NCBI GenBank assembly: GCA_934589705.1
Contig: CAKTOH010000033.1
Coordinates: 1 to 14,615, forward strand
DNA length: 14,615 nt
DNA from: an uncultured Oscillospiraceae bacterium
GTDB taxonomy: Bacteria; Bacillota; Clostridia; Oscillospirales; Oscillospiraceae
Direction: 5' to 3'
Shown: one piece after another, positions 7,308-13,526 of the stretch
How positions within the stretch are numbered: the stretch's first letter is position 1
Layout of the letters: each line of letters starts with the position of its first letter
Made by a program: the position numbers and the translations under genes
The notes under the pieces: generated by a model
What the model was told of the DNA's origin: nothing
Databases searched by the model: none
What the model saw: only the letters and a program-made list of their open reading frames with translations

Positions 7308-7560
7308 GTGGGCGATGCCTCCTTTCGCATTTGACTTTTTTCTTACAGGCAGTGGGCGGCCAGTGGCCGCCCGGAATTGTTTTCTTTTGATGATTTTGCC
7401 TTGCCTCTCCCTATGGGAGAGGTGCCCTGGAAGGGCGGAGAGGGCTTTTTCCCCTCTCAGTCACTTCGTGACAGCTCCCCCAATGTGGGAGCCAAGGCCC
7501 TCATCCGTCACGGCTTTGCCGTGCCACCTTCCCCCAAGGGAAGGCATGCGGCTCCCGGCC
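7308..7560. repeat. Repeat-rich spacer between permease and lacI-type gene
   Basis: This 253-base gap holds no gene. It is a string of short hairpins: GGGCGGCC/GGCCGCCC near 7354-7371 (family F), CTCTCCCTATGGGAGAG near 7405-7421, GTCACTTCGTGAC at 7460-7472 set in CTCAGTC...GACAGCTCCC, CTCCCCCAATGTGGGAG after it, CACGGC/GCCGTG near 7509-7523, and CCTTCCCCCAAGGGAAGG near 7527-7544. The same modules recur at 11350-11605 and 13610-14053 in other orders. The hairpins may also partly stop or stabilise the permease transcript, but none has a good T tract on the minus strand. Confidence 0.7.
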
Positions 7561-8418
7561 TTAGCCCTTGACGGCACCGGCGGCAACGCCCTTGATGATG
7601 TGCTTCTGGCAGAAGATGTACACCAGGATAATGGGGATGATGCTCAGCATGATGACCGCCATGGTGGCGCCCAGATCCACGGAGCCGTAGGAGCCCTTCA
7701 GATACTGAACGTGAATGGGAATGGTCATATACTTGGTGCGATCCAGTACCAGGTAGGGCAGCAGATAGTCGTTCCACACCCACATGAGCTCCAGAATGCC
7801 CACGGAGATCATGGTAGGCTTGAGCATGGGCAGCACCACCAGGAAGAAGGTGCGCAGAGGGCCGCAGCCGTCAATGGCCGCCGCTTCCTCGATTTCCTTG
7901 GGCAGTCCCTTGACAAAGCCCAGGAACATGAAGATGGCAAGGCCCGCGCCGAAGCCCAGGTACACAATGGGAATGGTGAAGGGGGTGTTCAGCTTCAGCT
8001 TATCGGCGGTGAAGGTCAGGGTGAACATGACCATCTGGAAGGGGACGATCATGGAGAACAGGCACAGATAGTAGAAGATCCGGCTTCCCAGGCTGTTCAC
8101 CCGGGCAATGTACCAGGCGGACATGGAGCAGAACAGCAGAATCAGCGCCACGGAAACGACCGTGATGAACAAGCTGTAGCTGACGGATTTCAGGAAGGGG
8201 TAGTTGCCGAAGGTCATGCCCTTGATGTAGTTGGCAAAGCCCACGAAGGACTCGGAGCTGGGCAGGGCGAAGGGATTCAGGTTCACATAGGCGTTGGCCT
8301 TAAAGGAATTGATAAGTACCGCAAAAATGGGAATCAGCCAGGCCAGGCACAGGACGATGAAAAAGTCGGTGAGCACTCTAAGGCCAGGGGAATAGGGCCG
8401 TTGTTTTTTGTTTTTCAT
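7561..8418 (-). CDS. Carbohydrate ABC transporter permease, MalG type
   Basis: This 285-residue inner-membrane permease forms the translocation pore together with the MalF-type partner encoded just upstream. It shows six hydrophobic segments and the cytoplasmic EAA loop (EIEEAAAIDGCGPLRTFFLV and the following VLPMLKP) that docks to the ATPase. The N-terminus is short and basic (MKNKKQRPYSPG), as in MalG-type subunits. Its ATG overlaps the stop codon of the MalF-type gene (TAATG), with AAGGAGG 10 bases upstream, so the two are coupled. The exact sugar cannot be read from a permease. MalQ nearby suggests alpha-glucans. Confidence 0.95.
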   Translation of the reverse strand: MKNKKQRPYSPGLRVLTDFFIVLCLAWLIPIFAVLINSFKANAYVNLNPFALPSSESFVGFANYIKGMTFGNYPFLKSVSYSLFITVVSVALILLFCSMSAWYIARVNSLGSRIFYYLCLFSMIVPFQMVMFTLTFTADKLKLNTPFTIPIVYLGFGAGLAIFMFLGFVKGLPKEIEEAAAIDGCGPLRTFFLVVLPMLKPTMISVGILELMWVWNDYLLPYLVLDRTKYMTIPIHVQYLKGSYGSVDLGATMAVIMLSIIPIILVYIFCQKHIIKGVAAGAVKG

Positions 8419-9314
8419 TACTGATCAACCTCCTTGGAACGGGTTGCCGCCTGCTGGGCAAGAGCCAGCGCCGCAACCAGGATGAAGAATACCACAGCCT
8501 TGGCCTGCGCCACGCCGTGCCAGTTCTTATTGATATTGTAGGTAGAATAGATGTTCAGAGCCAGCAGCTCGGTGATGTTGACCTTGGTGCCGTTCTCCAT
8601 GACGGAAGGCAGACCGCCGGTCAGCGCCATGTTCTGGTCGAACATCTTGAAGGAGTTGGTCAGGGTCAGGAAGGTGCAGGTGGTGATGGCAGGCATCACA
8701 TTGGGGATAATGACCTGGAACAAGGTCTGGGAGCCGCTGGCGCCGTCGATCTTGGCCGCCTCCAGCATATCCTCGGAAATTGCCTGCAAACCGGCGATGT
8801 AAATGATCATCATGTAGCCGATCTGCTGCCAGGCCACCAGAATCACCAGGCCCCAGAAGCCATAGGTACCGTTGGCGGTGAGATAGGTGCCGTAATTTTT
8901 CAGAATGCCGTCGAAGATCATGCTCCAGATATAGCCCAGCACCACGCCGCCGATCAGGTTGGGCATGAAGAAGACGGTGCGGAACAGATTGGCTCCCCGC
9001 ATCTTCTGGGTCAGGGCATAGGCGATCATGAAAGCGATGACGTTAATGAGCACGATGGACACAACGGCGAAGGCCGCGGTGTTCTTGAAGGCGTTCAGGA
9101 AGCCGGCATCGGAGAACACCTTCAGATAGTTGCCGAAGCCCACCCATTTGGCATCTCTGGGGGTGTTGAACTTGCAGAAGGACAGATAAATGCCCTGGAC
9201 GAAGGGCCAGACAAAGCCGATGAAGAAGGCCGCGAAGGTGGGGAGAATGAAAATAGGCGCAAACTTCCGGATAGGACGCTGCACCAGGTTTTCATTCCGT
9301 TTGGATTTTGCCAC
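8418..9314 (-). CDS. Carbohydrate ABC transporter permease, MalF type
   Basis: This permease has 298 residues with the start used here and about six membrane segments. Its EAA loop is ISEDMLEAAKIDGASGSQTL with IIPNVMP after it. I chose the GTG at 9314 (MAKSKRNENLVQ...) because AAAGGA lies 8-9 bases upstream. The in-frame ATG at 9323 abuts the same AAAGG with no spacing and is unlikely to be used. It overlaps the MalG-type gene by one base and follows the binding-protein gene after an unusually long gap of about 380 bases. No ATPase gene accompanies it. In Bacillota such permeases commonly share an MsmX-like ATPase encoded elsewhere. Confidence 0.95.
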   Translation of the reverse strand: MAKSKRNENLVQRPIRKFAPIFILPTFAAFFIGFVWPFVQGIYLSFCKFNTPRDAKWVGFGNYLKVFSDAGFLNAFKNTAAFAVVSIVLINVIAFMIAYALTQKMRGANLFRTVFFMPNLIGGVVLGYIWSMIFDGILKNYGTYLTANGTYGFWGLVILVAWQQIGYMMIIYIAGLQAISEDMLEAAKIDGASGSQTLFQVIIPNVMPAITTCTFLTLTNSFKMFDQNMALTGGLPSVMENGTKVNITELLALNIYSTYNINKNWHGVAQAKAVVFFILVAALALAQQAATRSKEVDQ

Positions 9315-9693
9315 AAGAATCATCCTTTCTATTGGGTTTTTTGCTTGGGAAGCTCTGATGAAATCGGCAAGAGCTGGCAGCGAGAGATTTTGTTCTCAGG
9401 CAAGGTTTGGAAAAGGTCGGAATACTGTATGTACCCGCAAGGGGTATGCCACATCCGTAAGCCAGCTTCGCTGGCAACGGCTGCGCTATATTTCCCATTT
9501 TTCAAACCGCAGATTGGGGGCAAAAGATCCGCTGCCCAGCCGCAGACGATTTATTCAGAGTTTCCCTTATATACTCCGTTTTACAGGGCAGAGGCTTGCC
9601 TCCGTGCTTCCGGGGGCAGGCCCCCGCCCTGCGCTGGATTTCCAGGGAAGAAAGGGACGGGCAGTGCCCGCCCCTTTCGGTGGTTGTTTGTGA
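9315..9693. other. Long gap between binding-protein and permease genes, with hairpins
   Basis: No gene is supported here. Short frames cross the region, but none has a ribosome binding site. Visible structures are GCCAGC-TTC-GCTGGC near 9460-9474, a GC-rich palindrome GGGGGCAGGCCCCC near 9613-9626, and the strong hairpin at 9650-9678 just after the binding-protein stop codon. The left part (about 9340-9560) has a different, less GC-rich texture and looks like a long intergenic repeat unit. I cannot confirm that without a genome search. Confidence 0.5.
9650..9678 (-). terminator. Strong hairpin after the binding-protein gene, probable partial terminator or mRNA stabiliser
   Basis: On the minus strand GAAAGGGGCGGGCA pairs with TGCCCGTCCCTTTC over about 13-14 positions, including one G-U pair. 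It starts 16 bases after the stop codon. The following bases (TTCCCTGG) are not a real T tract, so full termination is doubtful. Hairpins at this position between a binding protein and its permeases, such as the malE-malF REP in E. coli, protect the upstream mRNA and allow excess binding protein. Confidence 0.6.
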
Positions 9694-11037
9694 TTAGCCG
9701 TTTACGACGTTGTACTCGTAAGCCCAGCCATCGACGAAGGCCTTGACGACCTCAGCCCAGTTGGCATCGGTGCGGTCGGCAGCGTACTTGGCCAGAGCGG
9801 TCACAACGGTAGCTCTCCAGCTGTCCACGTTGGGGGTGTGGTTGAAGGCCCAGGACACGTTGTAGTTGCCCTTTGCCAGCAGGTCGTTGCCGTTGGCCAG
9901 GAAGGTGTTGGCGGACTCGGGGCAGCTCTTGAAGGGCAGAGCACCCAGAGTGTCAACCATCTTCTGAGCAGCGGTGGGATCGGTAACCAGCCAGTACAGG
10001 AAGTCCAGAGAAGCCTTCTGATCGGCCTCGGAAACCTTGCTGTTCACAGCCCAGCAGTTCTCGGTGCCGGAGCACAGACCAGCCTTCTCCTCGCCGGCGA
10101 CGCCGCAGTAGATGGGGATCATGCAGATGTCGGTCAGACCGGCCTCCTTCAGGCCAGCGAACTCCCAGGTGCCGTTCTGATAGAAGGCAGCCTTGCCCTC
10201 GGTGAACTGAGCCTTGGACTCATCGGCGGTGCCGGTGGTCAGGGTCTTGGGGTCAGCGGCGGTATCGGTGACGTACAGATCCCAGATGTTGCGGAAGTTG
10301 TCCATGTAGGTGCCCTTGATGGTAGCGGGCTGCTCGGTGACGTTGTCATCCCGGAACTCGTAGAACAGGGGCATGTTGGCCAGGTGGCCGGAGAAACGCC
10401 AGGAAGAGGAGCCGTCCAGGCCGGGAGCGGAGAAGGCGTCGAAGCCCAGCTCAGCGGCGCGGGTGTGGATGTCGTCGGCAACAGCCTTCAGGGAAGCGAA
10501 GTCGGTGATCTCCTCCACGGAGTGACCGGCCTTCTCCAGCAGAGCCTTGTTGACGATGATGCCGTAGGACTCGAAGCAGTTGCCAATGGCCTTCAGCTCG
10601 CCGGCCTCATTGTAGAGGTTGAACTCATCGGTGGTCAGCTCGCCGGCAACAGCGGTGTCGGCCAGATTCAGTGCGTAATCGTCCCAGTCGTTCAGGCCGG
10701 ACAGGTTGCCGATGTTGAAGATGGTGGGAGCCTCGGTCTTGGCCATCTCGGCGGTCAGGGTGTCAGAGTAGGTGCCGGAAGCGGCGGTGACGACCTTGAC
10801 GGGAACGCCGGTGGTCTCGGTGTACAGAGCGGCCAGCTCCTGCATGGCGGCGTCGGCCTCGGGCTTGAAGTTCAGGTAGTAAACACGGCCCTCAGCGGCG
10901 GTGTTATCGGCAGCAGCCTCGGTCGCGGGAGCGGCAGCGGCGGGAGCCTTGGTCTCAGCGGGGGCAGCGTTGCCGCCGCAAGCAGCCAGACCCAGCACCA
11001 TGACCAGAGCCAGCAGCATAGCAATCAGCTTTTTCAT
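9694..11037 (-). CDS. Sugar ABC transporter substrate-binding lipoprotein
   Basis: This 447-residue extracellular solute-binding protein (family 1, MalE-like) is anchored to the outer face of the membrane. The signal peptide MKKLIAMLLALVMVLGLAAC ends in a lipobox (LAAC) with the lipidated Cys20. A low-complexity Ala/Pro/Glu/Thr linker of about 45 residues precedes the binding domain, which begins near RVYYLNFKPE. The pattern AAFYQNGTWE is typical of this family. I chose the ATG at 11037 because AGGAGG lies 7 bases upstream and a signal peptide follows directly. A longer frame from 11109 would add 24 residues in front of the signal peptide, and its ATG falls at the predicted transcription start inside the operator. 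Codons are strongly biased (GCC, CTG, AAG, ACC), consistent with high expression. It is the first gene of the transporter operon. Confidence 0.95.
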   Translation of the reverse strand: MKKLIAMLLALVMVLGLAACGGNAAPAETKAPAAAAPATEAAADNTAAEGRVYYLNFKPEADAAMQELAALYTETTGVPVKVVTAASGTYSDTLTAEMAKTEAPTIFNIGNLSGLNDWDDYALNLADTAVAGELTTDEFNLYNEAGELKAIGNCFESYGIIVNKALLEKAGHSVEEITDFASLKAVADDIHTRAAELGFDAFSAPGLDGSSSWRFSGHLANMPLFYEFRDDNVTEQPATIKGTYMDNFRNIWDLYVTDTAADPKTLTTGTADESKAQFTEGKAAFYQNGTWEFAGLKEAGLTDICMIPIYCGVAGEEKAGLCSGTENCWAVNSKVSEADQKASLDFLYWLVTDPTAAQKMVDTLGALPFKSCPESANTFLANGNDLLAKGNYNVSWAFNHTPNVDSWRATVVTALAKYAADRTDANWAEVVKAFVDGWAYEYNVVNG

Positions 11038-11085
11038 TTGTTTTCCTCCTATAGTATTGTGAACCGGAAAATCCGGTGTCTTATT

Positions 11086-11108
11086 TTGGAAACGTTTCAT
11101 CGTTTCCA
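11086..11108. promoter_or_regulatory. LacI-type operator O1 with an adjacent half site
   Basis: TTGGAAACGTTTCA (11086-11099) contains the perfect CG-centred palindrome GAAACGTTTC typical of LacI-family operators. A further inverted half site, CGTTTCC (11101-11107), follows directly, so GGAAACG...CGTTTCC also forms a spaced inverted repeat. The site lies immediately downstream of the predicted transcription start, a classic repression position. Confidence 0.75.
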
Positions 11109-11115
11109 TGTCTTG

Positions 11116-11144
11116 AGTTTACAGCAGCTTTCTCAAGAAATCAA
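11116..11144 (-). promoter_or_regulatory. Promoter of the substrate-binding protein gene
   Basis: On the minus strand, TTGATT (11139-11144) and TAAACT (11116-11121) lie 17 bases apart. This predicts a start near 11109 and a leader of about 70 bases. The leader carries a small hairpin, ACCGGA-AAA-TCCGGT at 11063-11077, before the AGGAGG site. Confidence 0.75.
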
Positions 11145-11215
11145 GCCTTTTTTGTCGGAGGAAATGATTTTCCGCTTTTTCCACAATCCACGATATCCCA
11201 TTTTGGGCACTTCGC

Positions 11216-11229
11216 TGAAACGTTTCCAA
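11216..11229. promoter_or_regulatory. LacI-type operator O2
   Basis: TGAAACGTTTCCAA is the exact reverse complement of the 14-base O1 sequence TTGGAAACGTTTCA. Its centre is 128 bases from that of O1 and about 100 bases upstream of the predicted transcription start. Two identical sites on either side of one promoter suggest repression by DNA looping. Confidence 0.7.
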
Positions 11230-11280
11230 TTTTGCCGCATATCCTGGCGGTCAGTGCCCGCGCAAAGCTAAATACGCAGG

Positions 11281-11320
11281 TCATCGGGAGCCAGTGCGCG
11301 CACTGATGCGGCAATGCTCC
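11281..11320. repeat. Palindromic intergenic repeat, family E, copy 2
   Basis: The unit carries GCCAGTG, CGCG, CACTG and then GGCAATG, the same layout as the unit at 1608-1650 but with other bases in the loop and flanks. It lies just upstream of operator O2 and holds no gene. Confidence 0.5.
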
Positions 11321-11349
11321 GGTACTTCCGAGATCCATCGAAGAATCCA

Positions 11350-11605
11350 CCGGTGCGGGAGCACCCCGGCTCCCTTGTGTAAAGGGAGCTGTCTCACGCG
11401 TCTCACGCAAGCGCGAGACTGAGGGATTGTAAAATCGTGGCAGCAAATGAGTGTCATGGGATAATGTACAATCCCCCCGTCACGGCAAAGCCGTGCCACC
11501 CCCCTTTACACAAGGGGGGGCTTTTAGGGTGCTCCCCTTGGTCAGCAAGGGGAGCCTTTTCCCTCATCCGGCACGGCTGTGCCACCTTCCCCCTGGGGGA
11601 AGGCT
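11350..11605. repeat. Mosaic of short hairpin repeats
   Basis: No gene is supported in this stretch. In order it holds: a 39-base unit at 11350-11388 (CCGGTGCGGGAGCACCCC, then CTCCC TTGTGTAAA GGGAG); stem-loop B1 at 11391-11419 with the 11-base loop GTCTCACGCAA, followed by TGAGGGATTGT; CACGGC-AAA-GCCGTG near 11482-11496; an inverted version of the CTTTACACAAG unit near 11501-11520; GCTCCCCTTGGTCAGCAAGGGGAGC near 11531-11555, shown here as one inverted repeat with arms GCTCCCCTT and AAGGGGAGC; GGCACGGCTGTGCC near 11570; and CCTTCCCCC/GGGGGAAGG near 11585-11603. The same modules recur at 7380-7560 and 13610-14030. Confidence 0.75.
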
Positions 11606-11621
11606 TTTCCGCACACATTAG

Positions 11622-11649
11622 AAAGCCCCGGTGCCGCTAGGCACCGGGG
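11622..11649 (-). terminator. Terminator of the metY-rrf2 operon
   Basis: A perfect 10-base-pair stem (CCCCGGTGCC and GGCACCGGGG, loop of four bases) lies 5 bases beyond the stop codon of the Rrf2 gene. On the minus strand it is followed by CTTTC, so the T tract is short, but the stem is strong and well placed. Confidence 0.7.
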
Positions 11650-11654
11650 TTCGG

Positions 11655-12062
11655 TCATATTTTATTCCGGTTCGCCACCTGGGCGATGGTCACGCTGTCC
11701 AGGTAGGTACTGACGATATGCTCCAGCTCCGCCCAAACCGGCAGGGTCAGACATGCGTCTGCCCGCTGGCATTCCGGCGCGCCTTCTTCCAGACAGGCCA
11801 CAGGAGCCAGGGTTCCCTCCGTCAGCCGGAGGATTTCCCCGAAGGTGATCTTATCGGCAGGCTTTGCCAGTCGGTAGCCGCCGCCCTTGCCCTGGATGCC
11901 CACCACGATGCCGTTTTTCACCAGCACCGGCAGAATCTTTTCCAGGTATCCCAGGGAAACCCCCTGCCGGGCGGCCACGTCCTTCATGGGCACATAGCCC
12001 TCATGCTGGGCAAGATCCAGCAGCACCCGCAGAGAATACCGGCCTCTGGTCGAAATCAGCAT
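11655..12062 (-). CDS. Rrf2-family transcriptional regulator with three C-terminal cysteines
   Basis: This 135-residue protein has the Rrf2 winged helix (MLISTRGRYSLRVLLDLAQH; recognition region GVSLGYLEKILPVLVKNGIV; wing GKGGGYRLAKPADKIT) and a dimerisation helix near the C-terminus. Cysteines at 90, 98 and 104 (C-x7-C-x5-C) sit where IscR carries its Fe-S ligands (92, 98, 104), followed by the common TLPVW motif. B. subtilis CymR, the cysteine-metabolism repressor of this family, has no such triad. An Fe-S or thiol-sensing role is therefore possible here but unproven. The gene starts 8 bases after the metY stop codon with only a weak GCGGGA before the ATG, so translation is probably coupled. 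Position in the operon suggests control of sulfur assimilation and of its own expression. Confidence 0.92.
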   Translation of the reverse strand: MLISTRGRYSLRVLLDLAQHEGYVPMKDVAARQGVSLGYLEKILPVLVKNGIVVGIQGKGGGYRLAKPADKITFGEILRLTEGTLAPVACLEEGAPECQRADACLTLPVWAELEHIVSTYLDSVTIAQVANRNKI

Positions 12063-12070
12063 AGTCCCGC

Positions 12071-13360
12071 TTACAGCGCCTGGACAGCGGCGAATCCCTT
12101 GTCCAGGTCGGCCAGGATGTCGTCGATGTGCTCGGTGCCGATGGACAGCCGGATGGTGTTGGGCTTGATGCCCTGATCCAGCAGCTCTTCCTCGGTCAGC
12201 TGGCTGTGGGTGGTGGTGGCCGGGTGAATCACCAGGGACTTGACATCCGCCACGTTTGCAAGCAGGGAGAAGATTTCCAGATGGTCGATGAAGGTATGAG
12301 CCTCCTTCACGCCGCCCTTGATCTCGAAGGTGAAGATGGAGCCGCCGCCGTTGGGGAAGTACTTCTGATACAGGTCGTGCTGGGGATGGTCGGGAAGGGA
12401 CGGATGGTTGACCTTCTCCACCAGGGGGTGCTTGGAAAGGTACTCCACCACCTTCTTGGTGTTCTCCACATGCCGGTCAAGCCGCAGGGACAGGGTCTCC
12501 ACGCCCTGGAGCAGCAGGAAGGCGGCGAAGGGGGAGATGGTCGCGCCGGTGTCGCGCAGCAGCACCGCCCGGATGTAGGTGACGAAAGCGGCAGGGCCGG
12601 CAGCGGCCACAAAGGAAACCCCGTGGTAGCTGGGGTTGGGGGCGGCGATGGCCGGGTACTTGCCGGAGGCAGCCCAGTCAAACTTGCCGGAATCCACGAT
12701 GACGCCGCCCAGGGTAGTGCCGTGGCCACCCAGGAACTTGGTAGCGGAATGAACCACAATGTCCGCGCCGTGCTCAATGGGGCGAATCAGATAGGGAGTG
12801 CCGAAGGTGTTGTCCACCACCAGGGGCAGGCCGTACTTGTGAGCCAGCGCCGCCAGGGCGTCGATGTCGGGAATGTCGGAGTTGGGGTTGCCCAGAGTCT
12901 CAATGTACAGGGCACGGGTGTTGGGCCGGATGGCCTTCTCCACCTCGTCCAGGTCGTGGATGTTCACGAAGGTAGCGGTGATGCCGAAGCCGGGCAGGGT
13001 GTGCTCCAGCAGGTTGTAGCTGCCGCCGTAGATGGTCTTCTGCGCAACGAAGTGGCCGCCGTTCTGACCCAGAGCCTGAAGCACATAGTCGATGGCGGCG
13101 GCACCGGATGCCACGGCCAGCGCGGCTACGCCGCCCTCCAGAGCCGCGATCCGCTTCTCCAGCACGTCCTGGGTGGAGTTGGTCAGACGGCCGTAGATGT
13201 TGCCGGCATCGGTCAGGCCGAACCGGGCAGCGGCGTGCTCGCAGTTGCGGAACACATAGGAAGTGGTGGCGTAAATGGGAACGGCGCGGGCATCGGTAGC
13301 GGGATCGGGCTGCTCCTGACCAACATGGAGCTGCAAGGTTTCAAATTTATAGTTAGACAT
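12071..13360 (-). CDS. metY: O-acetylhomoserine sulfhydrylase (Cys/Met metabolism PLP enzyme)
   Basis: This 429-residue cytosolic PLP enzyme is expected to make homocysteine from O-acetylhomoserine and sulfide, the direct sulfhydrylation route to methionine. Motifs of the family are YGRLTNST at 56-63, ASGAAA near 84-89, DNTFGTPY at 183-190 and the PLP lysine Lys208 in VVHSATKFLGGHG. Length and the opening FETLQLHVGQEQPDPATDAR fit O-acetylhomoserine sulfhydrylases better than the shorter cystathionine synthases and lyases. The start is the ATG at 13360, with AAAGGA about 10 bases upstream. That ribosome binding site can be masked by pairing with the leader ORF. It is first in an operon with the Rrf2-family regulator. 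Substrate choice within the family (acetyl- or succinyl-homoserine, or acetylserine) cannot be settled from sequence alone. Confidence 0.95.
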   Translation of the reverse strand: MSNYKFETLQLHVGQEQPDPATDARAVPIYATTSYVFRNCEHAAARFGLTDAGNIYGRLTNSTQDVLEKRIAALEGGVAALAVASGAAAIDYVLQALGQNGGHFVAQKTIYGGSYNLLEHTLPGFGITATFVNIHDLDEVEKAIRPNTRALYIETLGNPNSDIPDIDALAALAHKYGLPLVVDNTFGTPYLIRPIEHGADIVVHSATKFLGGHGTTLGGVIVDSGKFDWAASGKYPAIAAPNPSYHGVSFVAAAGPAAFVTYIRAVLLRDTGATISPFAAFLLLQGVETLSLRLDRHVENTKKVVEYLSKHPLVEKVNHPSLPDHPQHDLYQKYFPNGGGSIFTFEIKGGVKEAHTFIDHLEIFSLLANVADVKSLVIHPATTTHSQLTEEELLDQGIKPNTIRLSIGTEHIDDILADLDKGFAAVQAL

Positions 13361-13369
13361 AGTATTTAT

Positions 13370-13444
13370 TTCCTTTCTTTGATCGGTTGTGTTTGGTTGT
13401 CCTTTGAAGAATGTCAGCGTCCGTCACATTCGACCAAAGCGGAA
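13370..13444 (-). promoter_or_regulatory. Possible metY Shine-Dalgarno-sequestering helix
   Basis: In the minus-strand transcript CUUUGGUCG (13431-13439, inside the leader ORF) can pair with CGAUCAAAG (13377-13385): nine pairs, one of them G-U. Beyond a 1-by-3 internal loop, UUCC (13441-13444) pairs with GGAA (13370-13373), which is the metY ribosome binding site. The 45-base loop contains a smaller possible hairpin, GAATGT with ACATTC, that begins at the leader ORF stop codon. The pairing was found by eye and no folding energy was computed. Confidence 0.45.
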
Positions 13445-13480
13445 GTTCGCCCGAATCAGTGTTTCCATATTTTCGGTCAT
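13424..13480 (-). CDS. 18-codon leader ORF upstream of metY, candidate regulatory leader peptide
   Basis: The frame ATG...TGA encodes MTENMETLIRANFRFGRM. It has its own ribosome binding site, AGAGAGG (13489-13495), 8 bases before the ATG, and lies about 40 bases inside the predicted metY transcript. The stop codon is 63 bases before the metY start. The mRNA of its codons 13-17 (F-R-F-G-R) can pair with the segment just upstream of and including the metY Shine-Dalgarno sequence. Translation or stalling of this ORF could therefore control metY. It is too short for domain recognition, contains no cysteine and ends in Arg-Met. I do not recognise a known leader-peptide family. Coding status is inferred from ribosome binding site, position and pairing. 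Confidence 0.6.
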   Translation of the reverse strand: MTENMETLIRANFRFGRM

Positions 13481-13497
13481 AGGGAACACCTCTCTTT

Positions 13498-13526
13498 CAA
13501 ATACTTACCAGTGCGGTAGGTGTTTG
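13498..13526. promoter_or_regulatory. Imperfect inverted repeat over the metY transcription start, candidate Rrf2 operator
   Basis: Arms CAAATACTTACC (13498-13509) and GGTAGGTGTTTG (13515-13526) match at 10 of 12 positions around AGTGC. The site begins next to the -10 hexamer and covers the predicted start near 13521. Rrf2-family proteins bind long imperfect inverted repeats of this size, and the family member encoded in this operon is the obvious candidate. Confidence 0.6.

Noticed and set aside
7282..9746. Plus-strand open frames of 380 and 409 codons opposite the two permeases
   Set aside because: They are antisense shadows with low-complexity Gly/His/Gln sequence. The minus-strand permeases carry the EAA loops and couple by a TAATG overlap.
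11086..11099. CcpA catabolite-response (cre) site
   Set aside because: It is similar to cre but misses the consensus at two or more positions and occurs twice in identical form beside a locus that encodes its own LacI-family protein. Local control is more likely, though CcpA binding is not excluded.
9838..11271. Long plus-strand open frame (477 codons) opposite the substrate-binding protein gene
   Set aside because: It is antisense to a clearly real gene, rich in Gly/Val/Leu/Gln runs as expected from the mirrored codon bias, and has no ribosome binding site or recognisable domain.
12128..13519. Long plus-strand open frame (463 codons) opposite metY and its leader
   Set aside because: It is a shadow of metY caused by high GC at third positions, with no domain, and it runs through the metY promoter region.
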